Shown here piece by piece: positions 34,994-43,143 of a stretch of DNA of 64,000 nt (within the stretch, counting starts at the first letter, position 1; every line of letters begins with the position of its first letter). The position numbers were made by a program, and so were the translations under genes. The notes below the pieces were generated by a model that was given only the letters and a program-made list of their open reading frames with translations, ran no database searches and was not told where the DNA came from. Origin of the DNA: JAKZVK01 sp965248255 (GTDB lineage Bacteria > Acidobacteriota > Terriglobia > Bryobacterales > UBA6623); NCBI GenBank assembly GCA_965248255.1, contig CBDFIW010000002.1, forward strand, positions 434,001 through 498,000, given 5' to 3'.

Positions 34994-36283
34994 ATGAAAC
35001 TTAAGCTCGCTTTCGATAAAGCCGGAGTTGAGATCGACGTCCCGGAGTGGGCCTCGCCGACGGTGCTCGAGCCGAGATTCGCGGAAGCACTGGACGATCC
35101 CGCAGGCGCGATTCGAGACGCTTTAGGGGACCCTATCGGGTCGGCCCCGCTCGAGCAGATGGCGGCCGGGAAGAGGTCGGCGGCGATCTCGGTGTGTGAC
35201 ATCACACGTCCCGCGCCGAATCGGATCGTGCTGCCCGAAATCACGGCTGCGCTTGAGAGGGGAGGCATCCCGCCAAGCGAGATCCGCATCCTGATCGCCA
35301 CCGGTTTGCACCGTGAAGCGACGGCGGCTGAACTCGAAGAGATCCTCGGGCCGGAGATCCTAGCCCGCTATCCGGTCGATTCGCACCGCGCGCGACGCGG
35401 CGACGAGCAGGCCCATCTCGGCGAGACACGCGGCGGGACGCCGGTCTACATCGACCGCCGCTTCATCGAGGCCGACCTGCATCTGACGCTGGGATTCATC
35501 GAGCCTCATCTCATGGCGGGCTTCTCGGGCGGACGCAAGCTGATCGCGATCGGCCTGGCGGGCGAGCGGACGATCAAGCGCCTCCACAGCCCACTGTTCA
35601 TGCGGGACGCTCAGGCCACGGAAGGCTCCTTTCCCGACAACCCGCTACATCGCGAGTTGACGGAAATCGCCTCGATGGCGCGGCATGACTTCATGATCGA
35701 CGTGGCGCTGACCCGCACGCGGGGCATCGCGGCGGTGTTTGCGGGTGAGCCCGAAGCCGGGCTGTCCCGCGGCGTCGCGTTCGTACGTGAATCGACGCTG
35801 GCCGGAGTGGACGAGCCTGCCGACGCCGTGCTCACCACATCGGGCGGCTATCCGCTCGACTTAACCTTCTATCAGGCGGTGAAAGGCATCACCGCCGCTT
35901 CCCACGTCGTGAAGCCCGGAGGGACGATCCTGCTGGTGGCGTCTTGCCGCGAGGGGCTGGGCAGCCCGGAGTTCGCTGGCTTGGTGCGGCGGGCGAGTGA
36001 CTGGCGCGTCCTGCTCGACGAGTTGGAAAAGGCCCCAGTGGAGATCGATCAGTGGCAGGCCGAGAAGCTGGCGATGGTGGCGCGGAAGGCTCGTCTGTCG
36101 TTCTGCCTCCCCGGCATCTCAGCGGACGATCGGCGCCACTTGTGGGGACCCGCCTTCGACGAGCCTCAGCAAGCCGTGGACGACTTGGTTGCAGGGCTGC
36201 CGGATGCCGGGTCGCTGGTTGTCATACCCGAAGGTCCTTATGTGTTCTCGCAGCTTGCTGCAACGCCGGTTGCGGTGGGTTGA
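34994..36283 (+). CDS. LarA-type nickel-pincer racemase/epimerase
   Basis: LarA enzymes racemise or epimerise 2-hydroxyacids using a nickel-pincer nucleotide covalently held by Lys. All key residues known for lactate racemase are at matching positions: Asp69 and Arg72 (CDITRPAPN), His106 (ATGLHREAT), His172 (IEPHLMAGF), Lys182 (GFSGGRKLI) and His198 (RLHSP). At 429 residues it is standard length. The cofactor-building larB, larC and larE genes are not in the window and should be elsewhere. The substrate of LarA homologues is often not lactate. Confidence 0.9.
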   Translation: MKLKLAFDKAGVEIDVPEWASPTVLEPRFAEALDDPAGAIRDALGDPIGSAPLEQMAAGKRSAAISVCDITRPAPNRIVLPEITAALERGGIPPSEIRILIATGLHREATAAELEEILGPEILARYPVDSHRARRGDEQAHLGETRGGTPVYIDRRFIEADLHLTLGFIEPHLMAGFSGGRKLIAIGLAGERTIKRLHSPLFMRDAQATEGSFPDNPLHRELTEIASMARHDFMIDVALTRTRGIAAVFAGEPEAGLSRGVAFVRESTLAGVDEPADAVLTTSGGYPLDLTFYQAVKGITAASHVVKPGGTILLVASCREGLGSPEFAGLVRRASDWRVLLDELEKAPVEIDQWQAEKLAMVARKARLSFCLPGISADDRRHLWGPAFDEPQQAVDDLVAGLPDAGSLVVIPEGPYVFSQLAATPVAVG

Positions 36284-36290
36284 GTGGGAT

Positions 36291-36366
36291 TGGTGGACCG
36301 CATGGGGCTCGAACCCACGACCTCGGCATTGCGAACGCCGCGCTCTCCCAGCTGAGCTAGCGGCCC
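36291..36366 (-). tRNA. tRNA-Ala (anticodon CGC)
   Basis: The 76-nt minus-strand gene folds as a standard cloverleaf. Acceptor stem GGGCCGC pairs with GCGGTCC, giving the G3-U70 pair that identifies tRNA-Ala. The anticodon loop TTCGCAA carries CGC (reads GCG). TTCGAGC makes the T-loop, and the 3' CCA is encoded. It lies between larA and queE. Confidence 0.96.
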
Positions 36367-36465
36367 AACCCTGTCTCTCTCGTCAGTATATCAACGAGCT
36401 TCTTTCCCTTTGATGGACGGGACGTTTCCCGCTGCGGCCCGAAAACCCACGGGTCTCCATGAACC

Positions 36466-37107
36466 CTAGATGCCCTGGGCGTCGGGGCCCCAAATGAGCT
36501 TGTGAAGCTGCGAGCCGAAGCGCACGTTCTCGACCCGGTCGTCCAGAATCCACTCCGCCATTCGCTCGAGATCGACCTGCCCGTGGGCCGGGGAAAAGAT
36601 GACGGCCGCGACGCATTCGGGCAGGCGGTGGCTATGTGTGAAGTCGCGGGCGAACTCGTAATCGCGGCGCGTCGCGAGGACGAACTTCACTTGGTCGTGG
36701 GATTGGAGACGGTCCAGGTTCTCCAATCGGAAGGTGTCAGGCTCGCCCGAGTCCGGGCACTTCACGTCCACGATCTTCACCACCTCGGCCGGCACTCGAT
36801 CGATCGGCCGCTCGCCGCTGGTCTCGAGCAGCACCTGGTAGCCGTCAGCGAGAAGGCGGTCCATCAGTGGATAGACCTCGTCCTGCAAGAGCGGCTCGCC
36901 GCCGGTGACCTCGACCAACTTGCCGCCGAACGCCGAGACCTTGCCCATCATCTCGTCAAGGGTCATTTTCGTGCCGCCGTGGAAGGCGTACTCGGTGTCG
37001 CACCAGCTACAACGCAAGTTACAGCCGGTCAGCCGGACGAAGATGCAGGGCAGCCCGACGAAGGTCGATTCGCCTTGGATGGACTTGAATATCTCGGTGA
37101 CCTGCAT
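36466..37107 (-). CDS. queE: 7-carboxy-7-deazaguanine synthase
   Basis: QueE is the radical-SAM enzyme of the queuosine/7-deazaguanine pathway, converting CPH4 to 7-carboxy-7-deazaguanine. The SAM-cluster motif is Cys29-x3-Cys33-x2-Cys36 (TGCNLRCSWCDTEYAFHGG); VTGGEPLLQ is the GGE SAM-binding motif and the N-terminus VTEIFKSIQGESTFVGLPCI matches the family. The 213-residue length fits. It lies 66 nt after the helicase gene; the other que genes are not present. Confidence 0.94.
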   Translation of the reverse strand: MQVTEIFKSIQGESTFVGLPCIFVRLTGCNLRCSWCDTEYAFHGGTKMTLDEMMGKVSAFGGKLVEVTGGEPLLQDEVYPLMDRLLADGYQVLLETSGERPIDRVPAEVVKIVDVKCPDSGEPDTFRLENLDRLQSHDQVKFVLATRRDYEFARDFTHSHRLPECVAAVIFSPAHGQVDLERMAEWILDDRVENVRFGSQLHKLIWGPDAQGI

Positions 37108-37173
37108 GGTCCTTGCTTGACCTTAACCTACATTTCTCACCACCTGACGGACGAAGCACGCGCCACATCTCCG

Positions 37174-39129
37174 TCAACGGCGGAAGAAGCGGTCAACATC
37201 CTCAATGCGGGTGGTGAAAGTGTAGTCCGGCAGGCTGTCGAGGAATCGCTTTCCGTAGCGCGCGCGAAGAATCCGGTTGTCAAGGAGAACGAGGGCGCCA
37301 CGGTCGTTCTTGTGCCGGATGAGGCGGCCGAAGCCTTGCTTGAGGGCGATCACGGCCTGGGGGACTTGGTATTCGTTGAAGGGGTCGCCGCCGGCGTTGC
37401 GAAGGGTGCGGATACGCGCCTCGACCACCGGGTCCGACGGCACCGCGAAAGGAAGCTTGTCGACGATCACCATGCTCAACTGCTCGCCGGGTACGTCCAC
37501 ACCCTGCCAGAAGCTTGACGTGCCGAACAGTACGCAGTTTTCGGTGCGCCGGAACTCCTCGAGCAGGGCGGAGTTCGGTGCACTTCCCTGCAGCAGGGTG
37601 GGGTACGAGATCGCGAAAGACACTTGGTCATGCACGGCGCGCATTTGCTGATAGCTCGTGAACAGCACGAAAGCGCGTCCGCGGCTGTACTCCAGCAAAC
37701 GCGTGATCTCGTCGGCGGCCCCTAGGACAAAACCTGCATCGCGAGGGTCGGACAGCTTCTTTGGGACATAGAACAGCACTTGGTCGCGCCAATTAAAGTG
37801 CACGGGAACGACCAACTCCTCGGCTTGCGCGATACCCAGCCGTCCGCGGATGAAGTCGAAGCTCTCACCCACCGCCAGGGTCGCCGACGTGAGCACTACC
37901 GTGGGGACCTCGTTGAAGAGCCGTTGATGGAGGATCTCTGAGACGTCGATCGGTGTGGCCTGCAAGAAGACGCCGCGCCCGCGCCGCTCGATCCAATAGA
38001 CGTACCGCTCGTCGTCGCCCTCCAGCAGGAAGCGAAGCTGACGGTCGAGTTCCTGGGTGCGTCGTTCCAGCGGAAGAACCTCGTCGACCTGATCCTTCAC
38101 CAGCTTGAGCTGTGTCCCGACGAGTTCCAGGGCATTGAGCAACGTCGAGTAATCGCGGCGGTGCTTCTCGACGAACTCCGCCCGATGAGGAAAGCCTTTC
38201 CGCCCCTCATACCTCTCAAACAGGGAAAAGAAGGCCTGCGAACGAATCCGTAGCGCGTCGAGCGCACGGTCCATTTGCTTCGAACCGAACTGCATACGGA
38301 CGCTAGCGTTCTGCACGTCGCGGGCCAGTTCGTCGAGGCGATAGTTGCTGACCTGGATGCCGAAGTGCTGTCCGGCGACGTCCTCGATCTCGTGGGCTTC
38401 GTCGAAGATGACGGCCTGATAGTCGGGGATAACCGAAGCGTACTCTTCTTCCCGCAGAGACAGGTCGGCGAAAAAGAGGTGGTGATTGACGACGATGATG
38501 TCGGCCTCGAGGGCGCGCTGGTGCATCAGCGTCACGAAGCAGCGTTCGAACTGCTCGCACTTTTGTCCGGCGCAAAGCTCGCGGCGGGCGTCGAGCTTGG
38601 CCCAGGCGGTGCTGTCGCCGGGGAGCTTCTTGAGCTCGGCGCGGTCGCCGGTCTCGGTCGTGTGGTCCCACTCGAGGATCGTGCGGAAGTCTTCGATCTC
38701 GACGAGCCCGCTGAGGATGGGTCTTTTCTCAGCCTCGTAGAGCTTCTGCCGGCACAAGTAATTGTTGCGCCCCTTCATGTAGGCGACGCGCAGCGGCCGG
38801 GCGAGGTGCTTCTGAAGGAATGGGATGTCTTTGTAGTAGAGCTGTTCTTGGAGGTTCTTCGTGCCGGTGGAGATGATGACGCGCTTGCCGCCGGCAATCG
38901 CGGGGATTAGGTAGGCGAGCGTCTTGCCGGTGCCGGTACCCGCCTCCACCAAGAGATGGCGTGCCTCGTGGAGGGCCTTCTCGACTTGCTCGGCCATCGC
39001 AACCTGGCCGGGACGGTATTCGTAATCGTCGTGCCACCGCGCCAGGGGCCCGTGCGTGCCGAAAAACGCCCGCGACGTCTTGGGAAGCTGATCTGGCTTG
39101 GTTCGAGGCGAGCCGACCGGTGTCATCAA
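37174..39129 (-). CDS. DinG/XPD-type ATP-dependent DNA helicase
   Basis: A 651-residue superfamily 2 helicase. Walker A is EAGTGTGKTLAYLIPA (about residues 62-77) and Walker B is VIFDEAHEIEDVA. Between them are four Cys (YLCRQKLYE, RELCAGQKCEQFERC) expected to bind a 4Fe-4S cluster. C-terminal helicase motifs include FVLFTSYQQM, GTSSFWQGVDVPG and QGFGRLIRHKNDRGA. These enzymes unwind DNA with 5'-3' polarity, including R-loops. No exonuclease domain is fused. A longer upstream start is not supported. Confidence 0.92.
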   Translation of the reverse strand: MMTPVGSPRTKPDQLPKTSRAFFGTHGPLARWHDDYEYRPGQVAMAEQVEKALHEARHLLVEAGTGTGKTLAYLIPAIAGGKRVIISTGTKNLQEQLYYKDIPFLQKHLARPLRVAYMKGRNNYLCRQKLYEAEKRPILSGLVEIEDFRTILEWDHTTETGDRAELKKLPGDSTAWAKLDARRELCAGQKCEQFERCFVTLMHQRALEADIIVVNHHLFFADLSLREEEYASVIPDYQAVIFDEAHEIEDVAGQHFGIQVSNYRLDELARDVQNASVRMQFGSKQMDRALDALRIRSQAFFSLFERYEGRKGFPHRAEFVEKHRRDYSTLLNALELVGTQLKLVKDQVDEVLPLERRTQELDRQLRFLLEGDDERYVYWIERRGRGVFLQATPIDVSEILHQRLFNEVPTVVLTSATLAVGESFDFIRGRLGIAQAEELVVPVHFNWRDQVLFYVPKKLSDPRDAGFVLGAADEITRLLEYSRGRAFVLFTSYQQMRAVHDQVSFAISYPTLLQGSAPNSALLEEFRRTENCVLFGTSSFWQGVDVPGEQLSMVIVDKLPFAVPSDPVVEARIRTLRNAGGDPFNEYQVPQAVIALKQGFGRLIRHKNDRGALVLLDNRILRARYGKRFLDSLPDYTFTTRIEDVDRFFRR

Positions 39130-39638
39130 AGGGAGCGATCGATGCCCAGGTCACTGGGGCATCGGCGTCCTTCAGATTATCGCTTTCAGCGTGTGGTTTC
39201 AGGAACCAGCCGTTCTTTTTAGTGAGCCGACCGTTTTCGTATCCGGGCCACGCTGGGGGCTCTGGAACATTCCGCCGTGGCCTCCTGCCAGCCGTTTGGC
39301 AAGGTTTGGCAAGGTTTTCGCAAAACGGCTGATTCATGGTCGACCATGCACGTCAGCGGTGCGGCGCGGTAAAAAAGAAGGCCACGGGCATGGCTGACAC
39401 CCACGACCGTGCCAGCCGTCATCCAGTATCGTTGATTCACCGTTTCTCGCCTCCAGTATACGCGCCCGGTTCGGGCCGGGCGGCCCAGCGACAATGTAAG
39501 TTGTTGAAAAAGAGGGGCAAATAGTTTCGGAAAACCCGTGAATGGCTGGAGGATGTCCGGAAGATCGTAGAAAGGAGCGACTCTCCCGGGAGCCGTGTTA
39601 GGCTCCGAGAAACCCAATCCCTTTACAGGGAGAGTCAC
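39130..39638. other. Gene-free region upstream of the IS256-type remnant
   Basis: No credible gene in about 510 bp. It holds the divergent promoter region of the helicase gene, a 9-bp inverted repeat (CAGCCGTTT at 39289-39297, AAACGGCTG at 39323-39331) flanking two head-to-tail copies of a 10-bp TTTGGCAAGG repeat, and, from about 39500, sequence that looks like the upstream end of the following transposase remnant. Long opposite-strand frames here look like shadows. Confidence 0.5.
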
Positions 39639-40050
39639 ATGAAAAAACGATATCAGATCCGCAAGCAACGAGCCGTCGAAAGGTTTCAGTCCTGGGCGGC
39701 CTCTCGTAGTGAACCGATCCAGTTGAGCTTCCCCACCGGCGCCGGCGCCGAGCTGCTGCAGCAAAGCCTCGGCGATCTGCTGCGCCGTGTCGGCAAGATG
39801 TTCATCGAAACCGTCATGGAAGACGAGGTCGAGCAACTGGTCAGGGAACGCTCCCAACCCAACGCCTGCCGCCGGACCTACCGCTGGGGCCGCGGGTCGG
39901 GCTTCTGCCTCATCGACGGCGGGCGGGTGCCAATCGATCGGACGAGGGTGCGCAGCCGGCAACACAACCGAGAGAGCCCGCTCAGCAGCTACGCCCTGTT
40001 CCAAGAGACCTCGCTGCTCGAGGCGGCTACGGTTGCGAGATTGGGCGCTT
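39639..40050 (+). pseudogene. IS256-type (mutator) transposase, N-terminal remnant
   Basis: The first ~137 codons resemble the N-terminus of IS256-family transposases: a domain with EQLVRERSQPNACRRTYRWG, the beta-rich VPIDRTRVRSRQHNRESPLS segment and YALFQETSLLE. After about 40050 the similarity stops and the frame runs into unrelated sequence, with none of the DDE catalytic region present. It is a truncated element; its right end cannot be found. The start has a GGGAG Shine-Dalgarno at ordinary spacing. Confidence 0.7.
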
Positions 40051-40563
40051 GCCTCAGCAGGGCAAGAAGTGGCAGCCACTTTCCAGAATCAAGGCTGTCC
40101 CGATCGACGGTCTCTCTTCGGTGCTTTTTCTGTTGCCGGGCTGGTACTGGAGGCGTATACTCAGCCTAGTATCTCTCTCAGGTTCGCGGGAAGAGCCGCA
40201 CAAGGATACTGGCTGCCAACAAGGAGGGCAGTCGGATGTGGAAGTCCACCAGAGCCGTGCTGGTGTGGGCTCGCGAGCGTCAACTCGAGCTCCCGCCGCC
40301 GCTTCAAGCTCGCCGGCGTGCTCCCCCGGTAGCCCCGAATTGCCGCAGGGACCCCTGGCCGTTTCGAGGCGAAGGAGCACCTGCTGTGGTCTTGAGCAAG
40401 TTCTCGCCTGCTGACCGGCGGGAAGCCCCTCACCGAATCCTTCGAGGTACTGCGGTTCGGTGCTCTGTGCGCTCGTGGGGTCAAGCGGGTTTGACCGCTC
40501 GCCGCCAGGTCCGGGGACAGCGTGACAAACGATCTCTGGGGTCCAAGAGCAGAAGGAGGCAAG
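40051..40563. other. Degenerate gene-free region
   Basis: I see no convincing gene in this ~510-bp stretch. Open frames here have random-looking Pro/Arg/Ser-rich translations on both strands. It lies between the transposase remnant and a broken signal-peptide frame and probably represents decayed mobile or accessory DNA. Confidence 0.5.
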
Positions 40564-40668
40564 ATGAAGGGTATATGGATAAAGGTGATTTAGGTGGTCC
40601 TTATTTTGGCTTGTCTGTACCTAGTCTTCGGTTTGGAAACGGCGGCACAAGAACTGCACTTAAGGACG
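40564..40668 (+). pseudogene. Broken small secreted-protein gene (signal peptide with in-frame TAG)
   Basis: A strong AGGAGG lies 4 nt before ATG at 40564, giving MKGIWIKVI, then an amber TAG, then VVLILACLYLVFGLETAAQE and a stop after 34 codons. Read through the TAG it is a well-formed Sec signal peptide with an AxA-like cleavage site. The mature part is essentially missing. I interpret it as the 5' remnant of a secreted-protein gene. It may alternatively be chance, though the ribosome site and hydrophobic core argue against that. Confidence 0.5.
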
Positions 40669-40826
40669 TGTTAAGATCGGCTGGCGGAGAGAGTTAGGCA
40701 GGATCGCGTTCCGTCCTAGACCCAACAGGGTGGCGAGGGCGGTTTGTACGACTAGGCATGCAAGAGCGGATTCTGGCACGCGTTACGTCGCGATCCTACG
40801 CCCAATACTACGGAGGAGTGAGAATC

Positions 40827-42362
40827 ATGTACCCCTTACGGATGATCCTGGGGGTCGGGGCTCTACTAGCCCTGCTCGCAGGCTGCACAAAGGACGTTAA
40901 TTCAGAATTGATCGAGGCCGCCGCCGCCGGCAGCGCCGACCAGGTTGAAGTCTTACTAACTGAAGGGGCTGATGCGAATGTGAAAGCCCGGGATGGGCAG
41001 ACGGCTCTGATGCTTGCGGCGAACAACGGCCACGCTGAAGCAGCGCGCGTCCTGCTGGAACGGGGCGCCGATGTGAATGCGAAAACCGAAGACGGACGCA
41101 CGGTGTTAATGGGCGCGGCCGCTGCCGGCCACGGTGAAGTCGCAAGCATGCTGGTCGAAAAAGGGGCCGACTTGGAGGGGAGAGCTGCCGGAGGCCGGAC
41201 AGCTCTGATCCTCGCCGCGGAGAACGGCCACACTTCGGCCTTGCAGGCTCTCGTAGATCAAAGCGCCGAGGTGGATGCGCGAACCGACGATGGCCGCACG
41301 GCCTTGATGTTGGCGGCAGACAAAGGTCAGAACGAAGTGGTCGAGTTTCTGCTTGACCACGGCGCGGACGTCGATGCGGAAGCTGAAGATGGTTGGACCG
41401 CCTTGATCCGCGCGGGGAATGCCGGGCACGCCAACGTGATCGAAACCCTGTTGGCTAAAGGGGCTGACGTGAATGCAGAGGGGAAAGACGGCTGGACGGC
41501 TCTGACCGGCGCGGCGTTTGGCGGGCACGTCGAGGCCGCGAAAGTCGTGCTGGAAAAGGGTGCCGAGGTGGATGCGAGAGCGGCCGGTAATCGCACGGCC
41601 CTGATGCGTGCCGCATCTGAGGGGCACGTCGGCGTAGTGGATGTCCTGTTGGACCACGGCGCCGATGTCCACCTGAGGGATAGCGATCGCCGCACGGTCA
41701 TCATGGACACGGCACTCGCCGGGCACACCGACGTTGTCAAAGCGCTTCTGGCCAAAGGCGCCAGAGTGAATGCCACCGCAAGAGATGGCATGACGGCCCT
41801 GATCAGCGCGGCAGCCGGCGGCCACAACGATACGGTAGAAGTGCTCCTAGCAGACGGGGCGAACGTGAACGCCAAAGCCGAGAATGGCACGACGGCTTTG
41901 ATGGGTGCGGCATTCAACGGTCACGCCGACGTTGCCAAGACCCTAGTGGACCACGGTGCGCCCGTCAACCCGAAAGGGGATGGGGGCCAGACGGCTTTAT
42001 TTATCGCTGCGAGCAATGGCCAGGCGGACGCCGTACGGGTCCTTTTGGAGGAAGGTGCTGATGGGGATGCGAAGACTGAGAGTGGCCTGACGGCTTTGAT
42101 GGGGGCAGCCATTAACGGCCATGCCGATGTTGTCCAGGCCCTGCTCGATCATGGAGCCGACGTCAATGCGAAACAGAACGACGGTTGGACCGCGCTGATG
42201 TTCGCCGCCGACAAAGGCCACGTCGAACCTACGCGAGCTCTGCTTGAGGGAGGCGCGGATCGGGATGTGCAAGCTGGTGGTGAGAGCGCCTTGACACGGG
42301 CGATGAGGGCCGGCCGCTCCCAAATCGTGCAGCTGTTTCAGAAAACCGGCACGGGGGAATAG
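40827..42362 (+). CDS. Ankyrin-repeat lipoprotein
   Basis: The 511-residue protein begins with a lipoprotein signal (LGVGALLALLAGC, Cys acylated) and continues as about 15 ankyrin units of 33 residues each, from residue ~25 to the end, with consensus DGxTALMxAAxxGHxxVVxxLLxxGADVNAK. There is no other domain. It should be a membrane-anchored extracytoplasmic protein-binding scaffold; the ligand is unknown. The ATG at 40827 follows GGAGGAG by 7 nt. The 99-bp DNA repeats are diverged rather than identical. Confidence 0.93.
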   Translation: MYPLRMILGVGALLALLAGCTKDVNSELIEAAAAGSADQVEVLLTEGADANVKARDGQTALMLAANNGHAEAARVLLERGADVNAKTEDGRTVLMGAAAAGHGEVASMLVEKGADLEGRAAGGRTALILAAENGHTSALQALVDQSAEVDARTDDGRTALMLAADKGQNEVVEFLLDHGADVDAEAEDGWTALIRAGNAGHANVIETLLAKGADVNAEGKDGWTALTGAAFGGHVEAAKVVLEKGAEVDARAAGNRTALMRAASEGHVGVVDVLLDHGADVHLRDSDRRTVIMDTALAGHTDVVKALLAKGARVNATARDGMTALISAAAGGHNDTVEVLLADGANVNAKAENGTTALMGAAFNGHADVAKTLVDHGAPVNPKGDGGQTALFIAASNGQADAVRVLLEEGADGDAKTESGLTALMGAAINGHADVVQALLDHGADVNAKQNDGWTALMFAADKGHVEPTRALLEGGADRDVQAGGESALTRAMRAGRSQIVQLFQKTGTGE

Positions 42363-42583
42363 CCCGCGCTGATTCCTTTGATGTTCCGGACTTCGTTTCT
42401 CGTCCAGGACGGGTTGTTGCCGGGTGTGGGAAGACCTAACGGTCTAAGTTTTCCCAATCCTTGTACATGACAGAGGAGCACTCTTGTGCCCCACGATCCG
42501 ACCTTTCCAAAACGCGGAAAGCGGGAAACAGAGACGTCCTCGAATGTGTCGAATGTGAGCGGGCGTATAATCGGAACGTGAAG

Positions 42584-42922
42584 ATGACTAGACTGGCCTT
42601 GGCAGCCGTGCTTTTGGTTGGAATCGCCGCGTCGCCGTCCGGCGGGCAGTCCAGCGCCGAGCAGATTGTGTTGGACGTTGAGTTGGAGGTGGTCTCGGTG
42701 GACCTTGAGCTCCAGCAGATTACCTTGCAGGATCCCACGAGCAAGACACCTTATATAGGCAAGGTCGACAAAAAGACGAAGATGAAGGCCAAGAAGAAAA
42801 TATTTCGCGGGAAGCTCAAGTTGGAAGACCTGAGCAAAGACGACCTTGTCAAAGTGAAGTTGGATCCGGTGGACAGCCGGCTCCTAGAAGTCCAGCTGCT
42901 CAAGCGGGCGCAGGATTCATAG
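42584..42922 (+). CDS. Small secreted Lys-rich protein, unknown function
   Basis: The 112-residue product has a signal peptide (MTRLALAAVLLVGIAASPSG, then GQS) and a ~90-residue mature part rich in Val/Leu/Lys (VLDVELEVVSVDLELQQITL; GKVDKKTKMKAKKKIFRGKL; LEDLSKDDLVKVKLDPVDS). This pattern looks like a small OB-like beta-barrel similar to DUF5666-type secreted domains, but I would not assign it. I chose the ATG at 42584; the upstream open frame lacks a signal-like start. Confidence 0.68.
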   Translation: MTRLALAAVLLVGIAASPSGGQSSAEQIVLDVELEVVSVDLELQQITLQDPTSKTPYIGKVDKKTKMKAKKKIFRGKLKLEDLSKDDLVKVKLDPVDSRLLEVQLLKRAQDS

Positions 42923-43143
42923 CACCGCTGCCAATCATTAGGGTTCGAGTAAGCAGCCCGAAGGGCGAGGCCCGGCAGGTAGCTCGTCCCCACAATTCTT
43001 GGAGGCTTTTTCTGCTCCTTCTTCGACACAACTCCCGGCTCGCTTTCCAGGTGCCGAACGTAACCGTACTTGCGAAACACACAACTGAGGTACGGATCTG
43101 GGTTACGGTGTGGACCGGGTAAGGTAGAATCGTCGCTAGAGGC

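Noticed and set aside
39219..40079. 286-residue minus-strand open frame opposite the IS256-type remnant
   Set aside because: Shadow of the transposase frame; composition is low-complexity and no start signal is convincing.
40236..40697. 153-residue open frame in the degenerate region
   Set aside because: Composition looks random and the only good ribosome site inside it (at 40564) belongs to another frame.
41106..41917. Minus-strand open frames within the ankyrin gene, and the 99-bp periodicity as a possible CRISPR array
   Set aside because: The periodicity is that of coding ankyrin units; repeats are diverged and there are no spacers.
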